A stretch of DNA of 7,547 nucleotides from Oscillospiraceae bacterium (GCA_016303235.1 JAEDMB010000093.1:1-7547), one strand, 5' to 3'; counted from the stretch's first letter, positions 1 to 6,605 are shown. The notes: generated by a model from the sequence alone, not told the origin. Numbers and translations: made by a program.

Positions 1-1118
1 GGCATATTCTCGCCGATTAAGTCACCGCTTTCACAGCACTTTCCGGCAATTGTAACCTTTTCGTCTCTCGGTTCGGAAGCCTTGTTTGCAACTATTGCCT
101 CATATTCTGACTGATAAAGAATATATCTCGGATTGTCGCACATACCGCCGTCTACTGAAACATATGTACGTATATCAGGGATTTCCTTTCTTGCACCGAC
201 AGTATAGAGAGTAATTCCGGCAGGGCCTGCAATTGAGCGTCCCGGTTCGATAAGTATGAACGGAAGATTTATTTCAAGCTCCTTACAGCATTTATGAACT
301 GTTTCGGAAACTCTTTCCATATAGGTTTCATACGGAACAGGGTCATGTGATTCAAGATATTTTATTCCGAATCCGCCACCGAGATTAAGTTCCCTGATTT
401 CAAAGCCGAGTTCATTTTTAATTTTAGCGATAAATTTCAGCATAACTTCGGAGGCAGTTTCAAAGGGTTCTATATCGAAAATCTGTGAACCGATATGACA
501 GTGCAGACCTCTTAAAATTATATTTTCGGAGGAAATTGCTTTCTTTACAGCCTCAAAAGCCTCACCGGTTTCGAGAGCAAATCCGAATTTGCTGTCAATC
601 TGACCTGTTTTTACGAAATTATGAGTATGTGCATCTATTCCGGGCTTGATTCTGAACATAATTTTTGCAGTTATGCCCTTTGCCTTTGCAATAGCGTTAA
701 GTCTTTCGAGTTCGGAAATATTGTCAACGATTATATGACCGATATTGTTTTCAACGGCAAATTCAAGTTCTTCATCGGTTTTGTTATTGCCGTGGAAACA
801 GATTTTATCGCAGTCAAAACCGGACTTTACAGCAGTATAAAGTTCACCGATTGAAACAACGTCAAGACCGATTCCCTCTTCTTTCATAATTCTGCACATT
901 TCCTTACAGCAGAAAGCCTTGCTTGCATAGCATACAAGACCGTTTCCGCCATAGAATTTGTCAATACTGGACTTAAAGCTTCTGCATGCTTTTCTGATAA
1001 GCTGTTCGTCCATTACATAAAGAGGCGTTCCATACTTTCCGGCAAGTTCAACGGTATCAATACCGCCTGCTGTCAGATGTCCCTTTTCGTTTACTGATAA
1101 GTTTTCAGATACAAACAT
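1..1118 (-). CDS. lysA: Diaminopimelate decarboxylase, partial (C-terminus beyond left edge)
   Basis: LysA is a cytosolic PLP enzyme that decarboxylates meso-diaminopimelate to L-lysine, the last step of lysine synthesis. The window holds 372 codons from the ATG plus two bases, with no stop. The family is usually about 420 residues, so roughly 50 C-terminal residues are missing. Visible fold-III decarboxylase motifs are VCYASKAF with the PLP-binding lysine at K67, HCHIGSQ (207-212), the glycine-rich NLGGGFG (245-251), EPGRSI (291-296), SVDGGM (321-326) and the active-site CESGD (362-366). All key residues I can check are present, so the enzyme looks intact as far as it goes. The start is supported by an AAAGGAAG ribosome site a few bases upstream. 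The gene follows engB after 25 bp, too short for a lysine riboswitch or separate leader, so it is probably read from the lon promoter or one inside an upstream gene. Confidence 0.96.
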   Translation of the reverse strand, partial: MFVSENLSVNEKGHLTAGGIDTVELAGKYGTPLYVMDEQLIRKACRSFKSSIDKFYGGNGLVCYASKAFCCKEMCRIMKEEGIGLDVVSIGELYTAVKSGFDCDKICFHGNNKTDEELEFAVENNIGHIIVDNISELERLNAIAKAKGITAKIMFRIKPGIDAHTHNFVKTGQIDSKFGFALETGEAFEAVKKAISSENIILRGLHCHIGSQIFDIEPFETASEVMLKFIAKIKNELGFEIRELNLGGGFGIKYLESHDPVPYETYMERVSETVHKCCKELEINLPFILIEPGRSIAGPAGITLYTVGARKEIPDIRTYVSVDGGMCDNPRYILYQSEYEAIVANKASEPRDEKVTIAGKCCESGDLIGENM

Positions 1119-1143
1119 TTTTTTCTACTTCCTTTCGGATATT

Positions 1144-1731
1144 TTATTCATCAGCCGAGATTTCATCTATAATACTGCGGATTTCGTCAACTCCCTCGAA
1201 GGTCATTGACGAAAAGGGTACTATGTGAATCTGGTCATAATACGGGATTTCAGTTTTCAGAGCCTCCATACGTTTTTCACGTTCTGTTTTTTTCAGCTTG
1301 TCAGCCTTTGTAAGAACTATTACGAACGGAAGTTCTGATTCAATAAGATAATTTATCATGTGAATGTCGTCAGCCGTAGGAGGGTGACGCATATCTATAA
1401 GCGAAAATACAAGCCTTATATCACGGTCGGAATTGAGGTATCCCTCTATAAGTTCCGACCAGCGTTCCTTTTCAGATTTTGCAACCTTTGCATAACCGTA
1501 TCCGGGGAGGTCAGCAAAGTATATATTTTCAAGGCTGTAAAAATTTATAGTAGCAGTCTTTCCGGGGACAGAGCTTACTCTTGCAAGATTTTTTCTGTTG
1601 AATATCTTGTTTATAAGCGTTGACTTTCCGACATTGGAACGTCCCGCAAATGCAATTTCGATTCTGTCGCAGGGAGGTATCTGCGAAAATTTTCCGTAAG
1701 AGGCATAAAATTCAGCTTTGCTGTAATTCAT
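1144..1731 (-). CDS. engB: Ribosome-assembly GTP-binding protein EngB (YsxC/YihA)
   Basis: This 195-residue protein is a TRAFAC-class GTPase of the EngB/YsxC/YihA family, which acts in the cytoplasm in late assembly of the 50S ribosomal subunit and is essential in several bacteria. All G motifs are visible: G1 GRSNVGKST (30-38), a G2 region around PGKTATINF (56-64), G3 DLPGYGYA (74-81), G4 TKADK (141-145) and a G5-like SSM (174-176). The RVSSVPGKT and DMRHPP segments are typical of the family, and the length is normal. The ATG has a strong AAAGGAGA ribosome site at 1742-1749 with a 10-base spacer. It lies 33 bp after lon and 25 bp before lysA, so it is probably part of one operon. The lon-ysxC order is known from Bacillus, which supports the identification. 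Confidence 0.97.
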   Translation of the reverse strand: MNYSKAEFYASYGKFSQIPPCDRIEIAFAGRSNVGKSTLINKIFNRKNLARVSSVPGKTATINFYSLENIYFADLPGYGYAKVAKSEKERWSELIEGYLNSDRDIRLVFSLIDMRHPPTADDIHMINYLIESELPFVIVLTKADKLKKTEREKRMEALKTEIPYYDQIHIVPFSSMTFEGVDEIRSIIDEISADE

Positions 1732-1764
1732 TTTTTAACTGTCTCCTTTACTTTTGAATTTTAT

Positions 1765-4098
1765 CTATTTTGCAAGGGCGGTATCGAGAACCTGTTCAAT
1801 ATTTTCAGCGTAAACAAAATTTACTGCATTTTTTACAACGTCATCGACTTCTTCAAGGTCAGGCTTATTGTCAGCAGGAATTATAACCGTTTTTATATCA
1901 GCTTTATATGCAGCCATAGTCTTTTCCTTAAGTCCGCCTATCGGAAGAACTTTTCCGTGAAGTGTAATTTCACCCGTCATAGCAACATCTGAACGAACCG
2001 GTATTCCGGAAAGAGCTGATACAAGAGCAGTCGCCATAGTAACTCCGGCAGAAGGGCCGTCCTTCGGTACTGCACCCTCAGGAGCGTGAATGTGAATGTC
2101 ATTTTCCTTATAGAAATCGGGATTTATGTTATATTTTTCCGCAATGCTCCTTGTATAGCTTACAGCAAGCTTTGCACTTTCTTTCATAACGTCTCCGAGA
2201 GAGCCTGTAACCTCAACAGTACCCTTTCCCTTGAGAATAAGAACTTCGAGAGGCATCAATACTCCGCCTACGGAAGTCCACGCAAGACCGTTTACAACTC
2301 CGACCTGATTCTGCTTTGATTTGAGGTCGGCAAGATATTTGTATGAACCGAGAAAATCCTTAAGGTTATCAGATTTTATATTTACTTTCTTTGCATCTCC
2401 GGAAGCGATGATTCTTGCGGATTTTCTGCAGAGAGATGAAATATATCTTTCAAGGCCTCTGACTCCCGCCTCTCTTGTATAATATGCTATTACATCATGC
2501 ACAGCATCATCGGAAATTTTAATCTGTGAGGCTTTAAGACCGTTTTCCTTAATCTGTTTGGGAATAAGATGTTCCCTTGCGATATGGAATTTTTCTTCGG
2601 CAGTATAGCTTGTAAGCTCAATTACTTCCATACGGTCAAGGAGTGGCTGAGGAATTGCGGAAGTATTGTTTGCAGTAGTGATAAATACAGCTTTGCTCAA
2701 ATCAAACGGAACTTCAACAAAGTGGTCGCAGAAAGCGTTGTTCTGTTCGCTGTCAAGAACCTCAAGCATAGCTGCGGAGGGGTCACCTTTTATATTATTG
2801 CTTAATTTGTCGATTTCATCAAATAAAATAAGCGGATTTGCAGTTCCTGCCTGAATAAGAGCATTGATAATTCTTCCGGGCATAGCTCCGACATACGTCT
2901 TGCGGTGACCTCTTATTTCTGATTCATCATTTACACCGCCGAGAGATACTCTTGCATATTTTCTTCCCATAGCCTTTGCAAGTGATTTTGCTATTGAAGT
3001 TTTTCCGATTCCGGGAGGGCCTGCAAGACAGATAATCTGTCCTTTTACATTCGGATTAAGCATATGCACGGCAATATATTCGAGAATACGTTCCTTTACT
3101 TTTTTAAGCCCGTAATGCTCCTTATTGAGAATTTCCTCTGATTTCTGCATAGAAATCTTTGATTTTGAATATTTTCCCCAGGGCAGGTCAAGACAGGTAT
3201 CAAGATAGTTTTTAATAACAAATGATTCCTGAGAGGCGGGACTCATTTTTGAAAGCTTGTCAGCTTCCTTCAAAAGCTTTTCACGGCTTTTTTCATCAAT
3301 TTTAAGGTTTTCTATTCTTGAAATATAATCAAGGACTTCATCTGAATCACTTTCGCCGAGCTGTTCCTGAATAACTCTCATCTGTTCACGCAGGAAATAT
3401 TCTTTCTGACCTTTGTCAATATTTTCCTTTGTCTGCTGATTTATCTGACTTTCGATTTCAAGTATTGCATTTTCATTTGAAAGCGATGCAAGAAGTATTG
3501 AAAGCTTTCCGATTATTGAACTTTCTTCAAGGAGCATCTGCTTGTCACGGTATTCAAGACTGCAGTTAAAAGCTATTTCCTCAAAGAGCTTTACCGGAGA
3601 TTCCTCGCAGAGAACTGATGTTAAAAGCTCCTTCGGCATTCTCTCAAAATAAGAGCTGTAACGTTCAAATTCATCTTTGAGGGAACGCATAAGAGCTTCG
3701 GTCTCGCAGTGGTCGGGAGCTGACTTTGAATAATTAGGGAGTCTTTTGACCTTTGCGGACATTACTTCTCCGTCATCTTCAAAATCAACGATTTCCGCAC
3801 GGTACATTCCCTCAATAAGGACTTTCATAATGTGACTGTCAGGCATTTTAAGAACCTGTCTTATTTCGGCAACGACTCCTATATTATACAAGTCCTTTCT
3901 TTCAGGCTCATCAACTGAAATATCATTCTGTGCGACAAGAAAAATCTTACTGCCTGATTTCACAGCCCTTTCGACAGCTTCAGTTGTTTTCTTTCTTGCG
4001 ACATCGAAATGCATTACCATTTTCGGAAATGCAACCATTCCTCTCATAGCAATGGTATAAAAAGTATTTTTCAGGTCTTTAACATTCTTTTCTTCCAT
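1765..4098 (-). CDS. lon: ATP-dependent protease Lon (LonA type)
   Basis: Lon is a cytosolic hexameric AAA+ serine protease that unfolds and degrades damaged and some regulatory proteins. The 777-residue product has the normal LonA length and order. An N-terminal substrate-recognition domain covers about 10-205. A coiled-coil-like helical segment lies around 215-300, with the conserved KEYFLREQMRVIQEQLGE. The AAA+ module spans about 305-580, with Walker A GPPGIGKT (360-367), Walker B LILFDEID (423-430), sensor 1 TTANN (474-478), an arginine-finger-like LDRM (487-490) and sensor 2 GVRGLER (545-551). The C-terminal protease domain has the catalytic serine in KDGPSAGV (S683) and the catalytic lysine in GGLKEKTMAAY (K726). 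Nothing is truncated and no key residue is missing. The ATG has an AAAGGA site at 4105-4110. The absence of a Lon-B membrane segment marks it as LonA. It is the first gene of the lon-engB-lysA run, and its leader carries unusual inverted repeats. Confidence 0.98.
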   Translation of the reverse strand: MEEKNVKDLKNTFYTIAMRGMVAFPKMVMHFDVARKKTTEAVERAVKSGSKIFLVAQNDISVDEPERKDLYNIGVVAEIRQVLKMPDSHIMKVLIEGMYRAEIVDFEDDGEVMSAKVKRLPNYSKSAPDHCETEALMRSLKDEFERYSSYFERMPKELLTSVLCEESPVKLFEEIAFNCSLEYRDKQMLLEESSIIGKLSILLASLSNENAILEIESQINQQTKENIDKGQKEYFLREQMRVIQEQLGESDSDEVLDYISRIENLKIDEKSREKLLKEADKLSKMSPASQESFVIKNYLDTCLDLPWGKYSKSKISMQKSEEILNKEHYGLKKVKERILEYIAVHMLNPNVKGQIICLAGPPGIGKTSIAKSLAKAMGRKYARVSLGGVNDESEIRGHRKTYVGAMPGRIINALIQAGTANPLILFDEIDKLSNNIKGDPSAAMLEVLDSEQNNAFCDHFVEVPFDLSKAVFITTANNTSAIPQPLLDRMEVIELTSYTAEEKFHIAREHLIPKQIKENGLKASQIKISDDAVHDVIAYYTREAGVRGLERYISSLCRKSARIIASGDAKKVNIKSDNLKDFLGSYKYLADLKSKQNQVGVVNGLAWTSVGGVLMPLEVLILKGKGTVEVTGSLGDVMKESAKLAVSYTRSIAEKYNINPDFYKENDIHIHAPEGAVPKDGPSAGVTMATALVSALSGIPVRSDVAMTGEITLHGKVLPIGGLKEKTMAAYKADIKTVIIPADNKPDLEEVDDVVKNAVNFVYAENIEQVLDTALAK

Positions 4099-4120
4099 AA
4101 AATTTCCTTTATATCTTTAT

Positions 4121-4176
4121 CTGCGAAAAATTATTTTTCAGATATACTGTTTTCGCAGTTTCCGGTATATCTGAAA
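4121..4176 (-). repeat. Two interleaved perfect inverted repeats in the lon leader
   Basis: Repeat 1 is TTTCAGATATAC (4136-4147) matched by GTATATCTGAAA (4165-4176), 12 of 12 bases. Repeat 2 is CTGCGAAAA (4121-4129) matched by TTTTCGCAG (4150-4158), 9 of 9 bases. The arms alternate, so in the lon mRNA arm 1 pairs with arm 3 and arm 2 with arm 4, the topology of an H-type pseudoknot or of two competing hairpins. The connecting segments are 6, 2 and 6 nt. The predicted transcript start (about 4181) lies just before arm 1, and the ribosome site (4105-4110) is about 10 nt after arm 4. Both repeats therefore fit entirely in the untranslated leader. It could also be a double-stranded operator for a dimeric regulator. 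Function is unknown. Confidence 0.7.
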
Positions 4177-4187
4177 GGCTTTATACC

Positions 4188-4216
4188 ATTATACTATAAC
4201 TTTTCTGAAAATGCAA
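4188..4216 (-). promoter_or_regulatory. Sigma-A-type promoter of the lon operon
   Basis: Read on the minus strand, a -35 TTGCAT (4216-4211) and a perfect -10 TATAAT (4193-4188) are separated by exactly 17 bp. Transcription should start near 4181, giving a lon leader of about 80 nt. I see neither a CtsR-type heptad pair nor a CIRCE element (the HrcA operator) around it, so known heat-shock repressors of Gram-positive chaperone and protease genes are not evident. A TCTGAAA motif lies in the spacer. Confidence 0.8.
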
Positions 4217-4262
4217 TAGGAAATAAGTTCTTTATTTATGATATTTTTATTATTTTCAGAAA
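4202..4262. repeat. 11-bp inverted repeat across the divergent promoter region
   Basis: TTTCTGAAAAT (4202-4212) is the exact reverse complement of ATTTTCAGAAA (4252-4262), with 39 bp between. The left arm lies in the lon promoter, covering the end of its -35 hexamer and part of the spacer. The TTTCAGA core is shared with the 12-bp repeat in the lon leader, giving four copies of the core between 4136 and 4260. It may be a set of regulator sites. The AT-rich composition makes a chance origin possible. Confidence 0.4.
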
Positions 4263-4286
4263 CGTGAATACGACAATAAACGTGAA
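4260..4286 (+). repeat. Tandem 9-bp direct repeat upstream of the alarmone synthetase promoter
   Basis: AAACGTGAA occurs at 4260-4268 and again at 4278-4286, with an 18-bp period. The copies lie about 20-45 bp upstream of the -35 hexamer at 4306, roughly -55 to -80 from the expected transcript start, a usual place for activator binding. No regulator with this exact site is known to me, so this is only a candidate operator. Confidence 0.4.
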
Positions 4287-4305
4287 AATATATCATTGTT
4301 TTTTG

Positions 4306-4334
4306 TTGACATTCTATAATTATACTGCTATAAT
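4306..4334 (+). promoter_or_regulatory. Perfect-consensus sigma-A promoter of the alarmone synthetase gene
   Basis: TTGACA (4306-4311) and TATAAT (4329-4334) are separated by 17 bp, a full match to the housekeeping consensus. Transcription should start near 4341, leaving a leader of only about 32 nt. A promoter this strong on a gene for a second-messenger enzyme suggests that expression is limited by other means, such as the repeats upstream or weak translation initiation. Confidence 0.88.
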
Positions 4335-4350
4335 ATTATTATATATGACG

Positions 4351-4359
4351 AAAGGAAGG
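4351..4359 (+). promoter_or_regulatory. Ribosome binding site with unusually long spacer
   Basis: AAAGGAAGG at 4351-4359 is a good Shine-Dalgarno match, but 13 bases separate it from the ATG at 4373, against about 8-10 for most genes here. No ATG, GTG or TTG in frame lies closer. An in-frame TAA at 4361-4363 rules out an earlier start, and only an ATT at 4370 would be nearer. Translation may therefore be moderate. Confidence 0.6.
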
Positions 4360-4372
4360 TTAATCTGTCATT

Positions 4373-5047
4373 ATGAATGAAAAAGAATTTTATATTGAGA
4401 CAATAAAAAAATTTCCCGCTATCGAAAACAAAACAGCATCTGACGTTTTTTTTGAATTTCTTCAGCTTCAGCATCTTTACAGCTCCGCAATAGATATTGT
4501 TACAACACAGCTTAATATTCTTGACAACGAATTCAGTGTCAAGTTTCAGAGAAACCCTATACATAATATTGAAAGCAGACTGAAATCTCCTCAGTCAATT
4601 ATAGGAAAGCTTAATAAAAAGGGGCTTCCTGTTACAACGGAATCGGCTAAAAAAAATCTCCTTGATATGGCTGGCATAAGGGTTATATGCTACTATGTAA
4701 ATGATATTTATTCCATTGCCGAACTTCTCACCTGTCACGACGAATTTATTCCGATAAAAATAAAGGATTATATCGCAAATCCAAAAGCAAGCGGTTACAG
4801 GAGCTATCATATGATTCTTAATATACCCGTTTATCTTTCAAATTCAAAGCAGTATGCTCCTGTTGAAATTCAGATACGCACTATTGCTATGGATTTCTGG
4901 GCGAGCCTTGAACATCAGCTCAAATATAAAACAAATAACACCGTTTCAAAGGAACTTGCCGAGGAACTCCGTAAATGTGCTGATACAATATCCGAAACCG
5001 ATACGAAAATGCAGAATATTTTCAATCAGCTGAATGAACTGGAATAA
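4373..5047 (+). CDS. Small alarmone synthetase, RelP/YwaC-like GTP pyrophosphokinase
   Basis: This 224-residue cytosolic protein has a single RelA/SpoT synthetase domain, which transfers pyrophosphate from ATP to GTP or GDP to make (p)ppGpp. It has no HD hydrolase domain and no TGS or ACT regulatory domain, so it is a synthetase-only small alarmone synthetase. The domain covers about 60-186: substrate-binding IESRLKSPQSI (66-76), LLDMAGIRVIC with a metal-binding aspartate (D98), DYIANPKASGYRSYH (132-146) with the guanine-stacking tyrosine position Y142, VEIQIRT with the catalytic glutamate E165, and FWASLEHQLKYK (175-186). A helical tail (191-224) is typical of the tetramer-forming class. From memory, the NPI..SR.KS and EIQIRTIAMDFWASLEH segments resemble Bacillus YwaC (SAS2/RelP) more than YjbM (RelQ), but no alignment was run. 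Its N-terminus seems about 10 residues longer. It diverges from lon and is followed by proC. Confidence 0.92.
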   Translation: MNEKEFYIETIKKFPAIENKTASDVFFEFLQLQHLYSSAIDIVTTQLNILDNEFSVKFQRNPIHNIESRLKSPQSIIGKLNKKGLPVTTESAKKNLLDMAGIRVICYYVNDIYSIAELLTCHDEFIPIKIKDYIANPKASGYRSYHMILNIPVYLSNSKQYAPVEIQIRTIAMDFWASLEHQLKYKTNNTVSKELAEELRKCADTISETDTKMQNIFNQLNELE

Positions 5048-5065
5048 AAATTTTTGATTTCCCCC

Positions 5066-5094
5066 TTGAAATTCTTTCTTTTCTGCGTTATAAT
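5066..5094 (+). promoter_or_regulatory. Sigma-A-type promoter of proC
   Basis: TTGAAA (5066-5071) and TATAAT (5089-5094) are 17 bp apart, 18 bp after the stop codon of the alarmone synthetase gene. The expected transcript start is near 5101. An ATATTC-A-GAATAT palindrome (5095-5107) is centred exactly there. No factor-independent terminator separates the upstream gene, so read-through may also contribute. Confidence 0.8.
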
Positions 5095-5113
5095 ATATTC
5101 AGAATATTTTTTT

Positions 5114-5121
5114 GAAAGGTG
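5114..5121 (+). promoter_or_regulatory. Ribosome binding site that fixes the proC start
   Basis: GAAAGGTG at 5114-5121 is followed by 9 bases and then the ATG at 5131. The in-frame GTG at 5119-5121 is part of this ribosome site and has none of its own, so the ATG is preferred. Confidence 0.75.
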
Positions 5122-5130
5122 TCTTTTAAA

Positions 5131-5937
5131 ATGCAGGAAAAAATAAATATTGGTTTTATCGGTGCAGGAAATATGGGTTCTGCCATTATGAAAGGTATCG
5201 CAAAAAGCGGTATGGAAAATATACAGCTTTTCGCTTTCGACAAGCTCTCCCCTAAAACTGACGAACTTAAAAAATACGGCGTTGAAATCTGTTCATCTGA
5301 AAATGAAATCGTTGAAAAATGCAAGTATGTTTTCCTTGCCGTAAAGCCTCAGGGTATCGAAGAAGTTCTCAATACTATTTCCGGAAAGGTTTCTCCGGAT
5401 AACGTTATAGTATCTATTGCTGCCGGTATTTCCGATGAATACATAGTTTCAAAAACAATTCCGAATGCTAAGGTTATTCTGGTTATGCCTAATACTCCCC
5501 TTCTGCTTGGTGAAGGTGCATCTGCATTGTCCAGAAACGACAGCGTTTCCGATGACGAATTCAAGCTTATATGCGATATTTTTGCCGTATGCGGTAAAAT
5601 TGCCGTAATCCCCAAAAACAAGATGAAGGAGATTATTGCCGTAAACAGCAGTAGTCCCGCATTCATCTATCTTTTCGCAAAGGGATTTATTGAATACGGC
5701 GAAAAAGCTGGCATTGACTCCGATGCCGTAAAAAATATGTTTGCACAGGCTCTTATTGGTTCAGCAAAGATGATTACCGATTCCGGTTATACTATCGATG
5801 AACTTATTAAAATGGTATCTTCTCCGGGGGGAACTACTCTCGCAGGTCTTGACGCTCTCTATGAGGGAAAACTCACTGCTACTGTTAATGACGCCTGCGA
5901 AAGATGTACAAAGCGTGCCTATGAGCTTTCAAAATAA
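5131..5937 (+). CDS. proC: Pyrroline-5-carboxylate reductase
   Basis: ProC reduces 1-pyrroline-5-carboxylate to L-proline with NAD(P)H in the cytosol, the last step of proline synthesis. The product has 268 residues from the ATG, the usual size for the family. It has the N-terminal Rossmann motif GFIGAGNMG (8-16, glycines 11, 13, 16), FLAVKPQ (68-74) and the substrate-side VMPNTP (118-123). The C-terminal dimer-forming helical domain carries the signature SSPGGTTLAGL (230-240). The usual SGSGPAY segment reads NSSSPAF (172-178), a modest variation seen as serine for glycine and probably tolerated. An in-frame GTG at 5119 would add four residues but overlaps the ribosome site, so I use 5131. 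The gene has its own promoter 37 bp upstream and is followed after 75 bp by a SpoIIM-like gene. Confidence 0.95.
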   Translation: MQEKINIGFIGAGNMGSAIMKGIAKSGMENIQLFAFDKLSPKTDELKKYGVEICSSENEIVEKCKYVFLAVKPQGIEEVLNTISGKVSPDNVIVSIAAGISDEYIVSKTIPNAKVILVMPNTPLLLGEGASALSRNDSVSDDEFKLICDIFAVCGKIAVIPKNKMKEIIAVNSSSPAFIYLFAKGFIEYGEKAGIDSDAVKNMFAQALIGSAKMITDSGYTIDELIKMVSSPGGTTLAGLDALYEGKLTATVNDACERCTKRAYELSK

Positions 5938-5950
5938 CTGATTTTTCTTC

Positions 5951-5980
5951 TGCATTAATCCTTAATGTCGGGCATATAAT
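5951..5980 (+). promoter_or_regulatory. Possible promoter before the SpoIIM-like gene, perhaps sigma-E-like
   Basis: A TATAAT hexamer (5975-5980) lies 32 bp before the ATG at 6013, but no good sigma-A -35 sits 16-18 bp upstream. Read as CATATAAT (5973-5980), it matches 7 of 8 bases of the Bacillus sigma-E -10 (CATACAAT form). The sequence 14 bp upstream, TGCATTAA (5951-5958), matches the sigma-E -35 only in part. A CATTAA-TCC-TTAATG palindrome (5953-5967) overlaps it. Consensus sequences are from memory, and the call is tentative. Confidence 0.35.
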
Positions 5981-6012
5981 TTTTTTATAGACGATGAAAG
6001 GATTGATGTAAA

Positions 6013-6582
6013 ATGACTAACCCAAAAAACAGGACGTTCTTTATATTTATGGCTTTCGCCCTTGCTGTCGGAATACTTATCGGCAGTTTAACTGCCGTTT
6101 CCGACGGATTTCCGAAAGATTCACCGCTTGCAAACCAGTATGTCTCGCCTCTTTTCAGCGGAAATACTCTGCTTGAAATATTCAGGAATACTTTTCTTTC
6201 GGCAAGCGGTATTCTTGCGGTAATATTCTGCACGGGTTTCTTTGCGGTCGGACAGCCTTTTTCATTGGCTATGCTGATTTACAGGGGATTCGGCATAGGA
6301 TTTTCAACGGCTTTTACATATATGGCTTTCGGGAAAAGCGGATTTTATATCACTATGCTTTTTATAGTTCCGAAAATCCTTGCAACTTCAGTTATAATTA
6401 TGCTTGCCGTAAGAGAATCTGTAAGGCTTTCAAATATAATTTACGGATATATTTTCAGGGAAACCGTTCAGGAAAATATGGGAAAATACATTCGGCTTTA
6501 CTGCGTTAAATTTATCATTCTTGTTCTGCTTGTTTTAATAACAGCCTCTGCCGACTGCGGTATAAATTATCTTTTCGGCTGA
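6013..6582 (+). CDS. Stage II sporulation protein M-like (SpoIIM/DUF95) membrane protein
   Basis: This 189-residue integral membrane protein has about five hydrophobic helices, near residues 8-28, 62-80, 83-106, 112-136 and 161-182, with a polar stretch between the first two. The central segment GILAVIFCTGFFAVGQP, then IYRGFGIGFSTAF and a KSGFYITMLFIVPKI loop, follows the SpoIIM pattern of glycine-rich paired helices around residues 66-121. In Bacillus, SpoIIM forms the DMP complex with SpoIID and SpoIIP, which remodels peptidoglycan during engulfment of the forespore. SpoIIM-like proteins also occur outside classical sporulation loci, so the role here is an inference. The product is slightly shorter than Bacillus SpoIIM (about 215). 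A GAAAGGA ribosome site at 5996-6002 with a 10-base spacer supports the ATG. It lies 75 bp after proC and 36 bp before the DUF624 gene. No other sporulation gene is visible in the window. Confidence 0.72.
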   Translation: MTNPKNRTFFIFMAFALAVGILIGSLTAVSDGFPKDSPLANQYVSPLFSGNTLLEIFRNTFLSASGILAVIFCTGFFAVGQPFSLAMLIYRGFGIGFSTAFTYMAFGKSGFYITMLFIVPKILATSVIIMLAVRESVRLSNIIYGYIFRETVQENMGKYIRLYCVKFIILVLLVLITASADCGINYLFG

Positions 6583-6605
6583 TGATGTAAAAAATTTTTT
6601 TCGTT

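Noticed and set aside
172..178. Loss of the SGSGPAY motif in ProC (protein residues 172-178)
   Set aside because: The NSSSPAF form keeps the Ser-Pro-Ala core, and all other ProC motifs are intact, so I do not read it as inactivation.
621..854. Plus-strand open frame inside lysA, and similar antisense frames in engB, lon and proC
   Set aside because: They lie wholly opposite well-identified genes, have no family features or ribosome site of note, and are explained as antisense shadows.
1119..1143. Lysine riboswitch or T-box before lysA
   Set aside because: Only 25 bp separate engB and lysA, far too short for either element.
4099..4260. CtsR or CIRCE heat-shock operator for lon
   Set aside because: I found neither the GGTCAAA-type heptad pair nor the TTAGCACTC/GAGTGCTAA repeat. 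The repeats present have different sequences.
4373..5047. Toxin of the ToxSAS toxin-antitoxin type
   Set aside because: The sequence matches the housekeeping RelP/YwaC class, and no small antitoxin gene is adjacent. The next gene is proC with its own promoter.
5048..5065. Terminator between the alarmone synthetase gene and proC
   Set aside because: There is a run of T, but no GC-rich stem precedes it.
5119..5130. GTG start for proC adding four residues
   Set aside because: The GTG overlaps the GAAAGGTG ribosome site that serves the ATG at 5131, and the shorter form has the normal family N-terminus.
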